Shown here one piece after another: positions 12,962 through 16,727 of a stretch of DNA of 16,727 nucleotides (position 1 is its first letter; every line of letters starts with the position of its first letter). The stretch is from assembly GCA_910585565.1 (NCBI GenBank), contig CAJUFC010000211.1:1-16727 (forward strand). Reading direction: 5' to 3'. Origin of the DNA: an uncultured Eggerthellaceae bacterium. Its GTDB lineage: Bacteria > Actinomycetota > Coriobacteriia > Coriobacteriales > Eggerthellaceae. The notes under the pieces were generated by a model. That model searched no databases. It worked only from the letters and a program-made list of their open reading frames with translations, and was not told the origin of the DNA. The position numbers and the translations under genes were made by a program.

Positions 12962-14203
12962 CTAATAGCGGCTATCGAATATCCGCTTCGTCTTCTTTTC
13001 GCTGCGCGGCAGCTCCCCCAAAGGCACGCCCTTGGCGATAGGCGTGCAGCCGATCTTGGCCTTGAAGATCGTCGCCAGCTCGAACTCGGCCTTCTCGCGT
13101 GCCTCTCCCTCAAGCGGCGTCTCGAAGAACACCGTCATCTCGTCGTGTCCGTCGACGTGGTCGATCATCACCTGGTACTCGCTGGACGTGCCGTCGGTGA
13201 TGGCGATAACCTCCTCCACCTGGGCGGGGAAGATGTTGCATCCCTTCACCTTGAACATGTCGTCGGTGCGGCCCACCAGCGTGTCGATGCGCGGGTGGTG
13301 CTCGCCGCACGTGCACGTGCACGACCCCGGCAGGATGCGCGTCAGGTCGTGCGTGCGATAGCGAATGAGCGGCGCGCCCTGCTTGCGCAGCGTCGTGATG
13401 TCCAGCTCGCCCACCTCGCCGTCGGGCACGGTCGCGCCTGTCACCGGGTCGACGATCTCGATGTAGCAGAAGTCCTCGAAGATGTGCATGCCATGATGCT
13501 CGTCGCACGAGATGCCGATGCCCGGCCCGTAGATCTCGGTCAGCCCGTAGATGTCGTATATCTCGATGCCCAGCTCGTCCTGGATGCGGTTGCGCATCTT
13601 CTCGCCCCAACGCTCGCTGCCGATGACGCCCTTGCGCAAGAACAGCTTGTCGCGCAGCCCGCGCGCGTTCACCTCCTCGGCCAGCAGCAGCGCATAGCTG
13701 CTGGTGGCGCACAGGACGGTCGCCTTGAGGTCTTGCATCATCTTGAGCTGCTTTTCGGTATTGCCCGGCCCCATGGGGATGGCCATGGCGCCCAGACGCT
13801 CGCATCCGGCCTGAAAGCCGATGCCCGCCGTCCACAGGCCATACCCTGGCGTGATCTGGACGCGGTCGAGCACGTTCACGCCAGCGATCTCGTAGCAGCG
13901 GGCGAACTGTATCGCCCAGTCGGTCACGTCTTGGGCCGTGTACGGGATGATGACCGGCAGCCCGGTCGTGCCCGACGAGGAGTGGATGCGCACGACGTCG
14001 GCATCAGGCACCGCCTGGATTCCCAATGGATAGGCCGCGCGCAGGTCGCCCTTCTCCGAAAACGGCAGCTGCTCGAAGTCTGCCTGCGCATCGACGTCGG
14101 CCACCTCGATGCCCTCGTACTTCTTGGCGTAGAAGCTCGAGCGCTCCTTGATCGTGCGCAGTTGCTCGCGTATGAGCTCGAGCTGTTCTGGCTTCATCTG
14201 CAT
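12962..14203 (-). CDS. paaK: Phenylacetate-CoA ligase family enzyme (PaaK-like)
   Basis: This cytoplasmic adenylate-forming enzyme joins an aryl acetate to CoA with ATP, or runs backwards to make ATP from AMP, pyrophosphate and the CoA ester. The 413 residues are slightly short for PaaK (about 430-440). Motifs are the P-loop SSSGTTGLP (residues 75-83), YDIYGLTEIYGPGIG (216-230), APLIRYRTHDLTRI (277-290), and LVGRTDDMFKVKGCNIFPAQVE (309-330). A CTCTCGEHHPRI segment resembles the usual PCxCG site. AGGAG lies 7 nt before the ATG at 14203. The start overlaps the end of iorB by 10 nt, so it is translationally coupled and last in the iorA-iorB-paaK operon. Substrate (phenyl-, hydroxyphenyl- or indole-acetate) cannot be told. 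Confidence 0.9.
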   Translation of the reverse strand: MQMKPEQLELIREQLRTIKERSSFYAKKYEGIEVADVDAQADFEQLPFSEKGDLRAAYPLGIQAVPDADVVRIHSSSGTTGLPVIIPYTAQDVTDWAIQFARCYEIAGVNVLDRVQITPGYGLWTAGIGFQAGCERLGAMAIPMGPGNTEKQLKMMQDLKATVLCATSSYALLLAEEVNARGLRDKLFLRKGVIGSERWGEKMRNRIQDELGIEIYDIYGLTEIYGPGIGISCDEHHGMHIFEDFCYIEIVDPVTGATVPDGEVGELDITTLRKQGAPLIRYRTHDLTRILPGSCTCTCGEHHPRIDTLVGRTDDMFKVKGCNIFPAQVEEVIAITDGTSSEYQVMIDHVDGHDEMTVFFETPLEGEAREKAEFELATIFKAKIGCTPIAKGVPLGELPRSEKKTKRIFDSRY

Positions 14204-14841
14204 GTCGCATCTCCTGTCGCGTCAAGGCCCATCAGCCGCACGGTCGCGTCGACGGCCTCTTCGTTCATTTTCACATAGGCCGGCTTCACGCATGACGCGA
14301 TGGCCGCCTTCAGCTCCTCTATCGTGAACGGCACGCACCCAAGGCAGGTGGCTGCTGCCAGCATGACCGAGTTGAGCGCCTTGCGCCCGCCTGCCACCGC
14401 AGCCGTTATCTGCGCGTCATCGATGGCAACGACGCGCGAGCCATCATGGGCAGGGCTTGCCGCGATGGCGCACTCGATGCCCTCCACGATGTCGCGAGCG
14501 TCGTAGCGCACCTTCGCAAGCGAGGCAGACACGGGCGCGACCGGCGTCGTCGCGGTGACGAGCGTGCCTCCCGGCGCGAGGTACGGCAGCACGCGCGCCG
14601 CCTCGCCCGGCTCGAACGCGATGACCAGATCGGCGCGCCCCCGCATCACGAGCGAGGAATGGATGCGCTCGGCCTCGTCTGCCATGCGGACGTGCGACAC
14701 CACGCTGCCGCCGCGCTGCGACATGCCGATGGTCTCCGCCGAGCGCACGGCACGCCCCTGTTGCGCCGCCGCCGTTGCTAGCACCTTTGCCGCAAGGACC
14801 GTCCCTTGGCCGCCCACGCCGGCCACCATGACGTTTCTCAT
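14194..14841 (-). CDS. iorB: Indolepyruvate:ferredoxin oxidoreductase, beta subunit
   Basis: IorB is the 2-oxoacid:acceptor oxidoreductase gamma-domain subunit that pairs with IorA to oxidise aryl pyruvates. The 215 residues are a little over the usual 190-200. It opens with VMVAGVGGQGTVLAAKVLATAA, then has AETIGMSQRGGSVVSHVRM, DLVIAFEPGEAARVLPYL, and a C-terminal ALNSVMLAAATCLGCVPF; these are family hallmarks. The ATG at 14841 is preceded by GGGAGG and overlaps the iorA stop codon in the ATGA arrangement, which fixes the start. Its own stop lies inside the paaK start region. The three genes should therefore be made in coordinated amounts. Confidence 0.95.
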   Translation of the reverse strand: MRNVMVAGVGGQGTVLAAKVLATAAAQQGRAVRSAETIGMSQRGGSVVSHVRMADEAERIHSSLVMRGRADLVIAFEPGEAARVLPYLAPGGTLVTATTPVAPVSASLAKVRYDARDIVEGIECAIAASPAHDGSRVVAIDDAQITAAVAGGRKALNSVMLAAATCLGCVPFTIEELKAAIASCVKPAYVKMNEEAVDATVRLMGLDATGDATCR

Positions 14842-16727
14842 CGCTTGCCTCCCATCCCATGGGCGCCATCCTCCGCCGATGCATCCCCAAGGGCGCCGAA
14901 GGGACACACCTGCACGCACAGGGCGCACCCCGTGCACAGGCCAGCGTCAACGCGCGCCTGTCCGCGGCTGCCGCTTTTAGGGCCGCACGCCGCAGCATCG
15001 AAGCTGATGGCAGGGCAGCCGATCTCGGTGATGCAGCGCTTGCACCCCGTGCACGCCTCGGCGTCCACCTCCACGCGCGCCTGCGCCCGCGAAAGCCAGA
15101 TGCACGGGCTTTCGAATATGACGGCGGACGGCCCGGCAAACGACAGCGCCGCCGCAACGGCGTCAACGCTGGACAGCAGATCGAGCGGATCGGCCCGAAA
15201 GACGGCCTCGCGACGGATGCCCGCTGCCTCCAGCACGCCCGGGATGGAGAGGCCATCTGTCTGGGTGCCCATGAGTGTCGCACCCGTGCCGGGATGCGCC
15301 TGCATGCCCGTCATGGCCGTCGTCGAGTTGTCCAGCACGCATATCGTGATGTCGTGATCGTTGTACGCAGCGTTCACCACGCCGGTGAGGCCGCTTGCGA
15401 AGAACGTCGAGTCGCCCACGAACGCGATGGCCTTCTTGCCAGGGTTCGTAGCCGCGATGCCTTGCGCCATGGTGATGCCCGCCCCCATGCACAAGCACGT
15501 GTCGACCGCATCCAGCGGCAGCGCGTTGCCCAGCGTGTAGCAGCCGATGTCCCCACAGAAGACGGCGTCATCACGCGCGATGCCCAGCTTCTTGAGCGCC
15601 TGCTTGACGGCATAGAAGCTGCCGCGATGCGGGCACCCGGCACACAGAGACGGCGGTCGCGGGGGCAACGCCTCGCCATACGCAAGCGAGCACGCGCGCG
15701 GCCCCTCGACGCCCAAAAAGGCGCTGATGCGCTCAAGCGCGTCCTCAGCCGAGTTCTCGCCTGCCGCCGACGCCTCGCCCGTGAGGCGCCCATGCACCCG
15801 CACGGGCACATCCGCGCCCGTCGCCTTTAAGAGCTCCTCTTCGAGAACGGAGTCAAGCTCCTCCAGCACCAGCACGTCGGTCAGGCCCTCCAAGAAGCGC
15901 CGAGCGGCCTCGCTCGGGAAGGGATACGGCGTGCCCACCTGCATGAAGCGATAGGCCGGCAACTCCTCGCCGCGCTCGCGAGCCGCCTCGGCCAGCACGT
16001 CCAGCGCCTCCAGCGCGTATGCCGCCGAATCTCCGCCACACATGATGCCCCGCGCAGGAACGCTGCCGTGCTCATGCATCGGGTTGAACCGCGCGAAGGC
16101 GTCGTCATGGGAGAAGTCGCTCGCCATGCGACGCAGGCGCTCGTTGATCTCGAGATGCGCCTCGTAGGACCGCTTCGGGAAGATGACGTAGCGAGGGTCG
16201 CGCACGAACCCGGCGTCGTCAGGGACGAGCGCGTCCGTTTCCTCCTCGATGGCGAAGAACGTGGAGGCGTGATCGATCCGCGTGGTCGGACGCACGATCA
16301 CCGGCGTGGCATAGCGCTCGGACAGCTCGAAAGCCGCCTTCATCATGGCGAAGCCCTCGTCAGGGGTGGACGGATCCAGCACCGGCACCTTGGCGAAGGC
16401 TGCAAACCGGCGCGTGTCCTGCTCGGTCTGCGACGAGATGGGGCCCGGGTCGTCCGCCACGAACACGACGAGGCCCGCGCGCACGCCGACGTAGTTGAGC
16501 GAAAGCAGCGCATCTGCAGCCACGTTGAGACCCACCTGCTTGCAGGTGAACACCGCACGCACGCCCGACATGGCAGCACCCGCAGCCACCTCGAGCGCCG
16601 CCTTCTCGTTGGTGGACCACTCCACGTGCACGCCGCGAGAGCGCCCGCTTGCCACGAGATGCGCGACGGTCTCGACGAGCTCGCTCGACGGCGTTCCCGG
16701 ATATCCTGCGAAAAGCCCGACACCCGC
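14838..16727 (-). CDS. iorA: Indolepyruvate:ferredoxin oxidoreductase, alpha subunit, start beyond window
   Basis: IorA is the thiamine-diphosphate and iron-sulfur subunit that turns indole-, phenyl- or hydroxyphenyl-pyruvate and CoA into the aryl-acetyl-CoA, CO2 and reduced ferredoxin. The frame is open to the window edge, giving 629 residues; about 15 N-terminal residues should be missing. It begins in AGYPGTPSSEL and EWSTNEKAALEVAAG (pyrimidine-binding domain). CAGCPHRG precedes the diphosphate-binding GDIGCYTLG and GDSTFFASG-NAAYN. The C-terminus carries two 4Fe-4S ligand sets, CTGCKRC-EIGCP and CTGCALCVQVCP, with an 11-residue linker. A GTG at 16655 is not the start because conserved residues lie upstream of it. 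The stop overlaps the iorB ATG. It is first of the three visible genes; the promoter is outside. Confidence 0.96.
   Translation of the reverse strand, partial: AGVGLFAGYPGTPSSELVETVAHLVASGRSRGVHVEWSTNEKAALEVAAGAAMSGVRAVFTCKQVGLNVAADALLSLNYVGVRAGLVVFVADDPGPISSQTEQDTRRFAAFAKVPVLDPSTPDEGFAMMKAAFELSERYATPVIVRPTTRIDHASTFFAIEEETDALVPDDAGFVRDPRYVIFPKRSYEAHLEINERLRRMASDFSHDDAFARFNPMHEHGSVPARGIMCGGDSAAYALEALDVLAEAARERGEELPAYRFMQVGTPYPFPSEAARRFLEGLTDVLVLEELDSVLEEELLKATGADVPVRVHGRLTGEASAAGENSAEDALERISAFLGVEGPRACSLAYGEALPPRPPSLCAGCPHRGSFYAVKQALKKLGIARDDAVFCGDIGCYTLGNALPLDAVDTCLCMGAGITMAQGIAATNPGKKAIAFVGDSTFFASGLTGVVNAAYNDHDITICVLDNSTTAMTGMQAHPGTGATLMGTQTDGLSIPGVLEAAGIRREAVFRADPLDLLSSVDAVAAALSFAGPSAVIFESPCIWLSRAQARVEVDAEACTGCKRCITEIGCPAISFDAAACGPKSGSRGQARVDAGLCTGCALCVQVCPFGALGDASAEDGAHGMGGKR

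Overview
The window is about 62-63% GC by eye, densely coded, and reads as chromosome of an anaerobic, amino-acid-fermenting actinobacterium. A complete arginine deiminase pathway, an indolepyruvate:ferredoxin oxidoreductase operon, and a Feo iron-uptake locus with two FeoA genes and a DtxR-type regulator together suggest Coriobacteriia (Eggerthella/Slackia-like). That placement is inference from gene content; there is no taxonomic marker. I see no insertion sequence, phage gene, CRISPR array or plasmid function.

Layout. (1) 1-1381, minus: 5' part of argS, cut by the window edge, with its own extended -10 promoter. (2) 1485-1602: a 34-nt direct repeat whose inner copy is one arm of a strong terminator-like hairpin. 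(3) 1639-6808, minus: arcA-arcB-arcC-arcD in transcription order. It imports arginine and converts it to ornithine, CO2, ammonia and ATP. (4) 7009-7084, plus: tRNA-Arg(UCU). (5) 7220-8707, plus: a polytopic membrane protein resembling GT-C glycosyltransferases. (6) 8763-12805, plus: the Feo locus. It holds feoA1, feoA2, a terminator, feoB, an intercistronic structured RNA, a cysteine-rich FeoB-associated membrane protein, and a DtxR-family repressor. (7) 12806-12961: a long imperfect inverted repeat between convergent operons. (8) 12962-16727, minus: iorA (cut by the window edge), iorB and a PaaK-type aryl-CoA ligase, overlapping end to end.

How the genes work together. ArgS, tRNA-Arg and ADI genes all handle arginine, as translation substrate or fuel. 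In the Feo locus, three copies of one palindrome (AAGTTARC-N4-GYTAACTT type) lie in front of feoA1 and feoB, and a DtxR-type regulator with a Cys-x-x-Glu-His metal site closes the locus. This suggests an iron-responsive circuit. IorAB would oxidise aryl pyruvates to aryl-acetyl-CoA with reduced ferredoxin; the PaaK-like enzyme interconverts the CoA ester and the free aryl acetate.

The most notable non-gene features are the three matched operators and two interleaved perfect 10-bp stems (12057-12114) between feoB and its small partner gene. The gene families themselves are known. Any novelty here lies in regulation.
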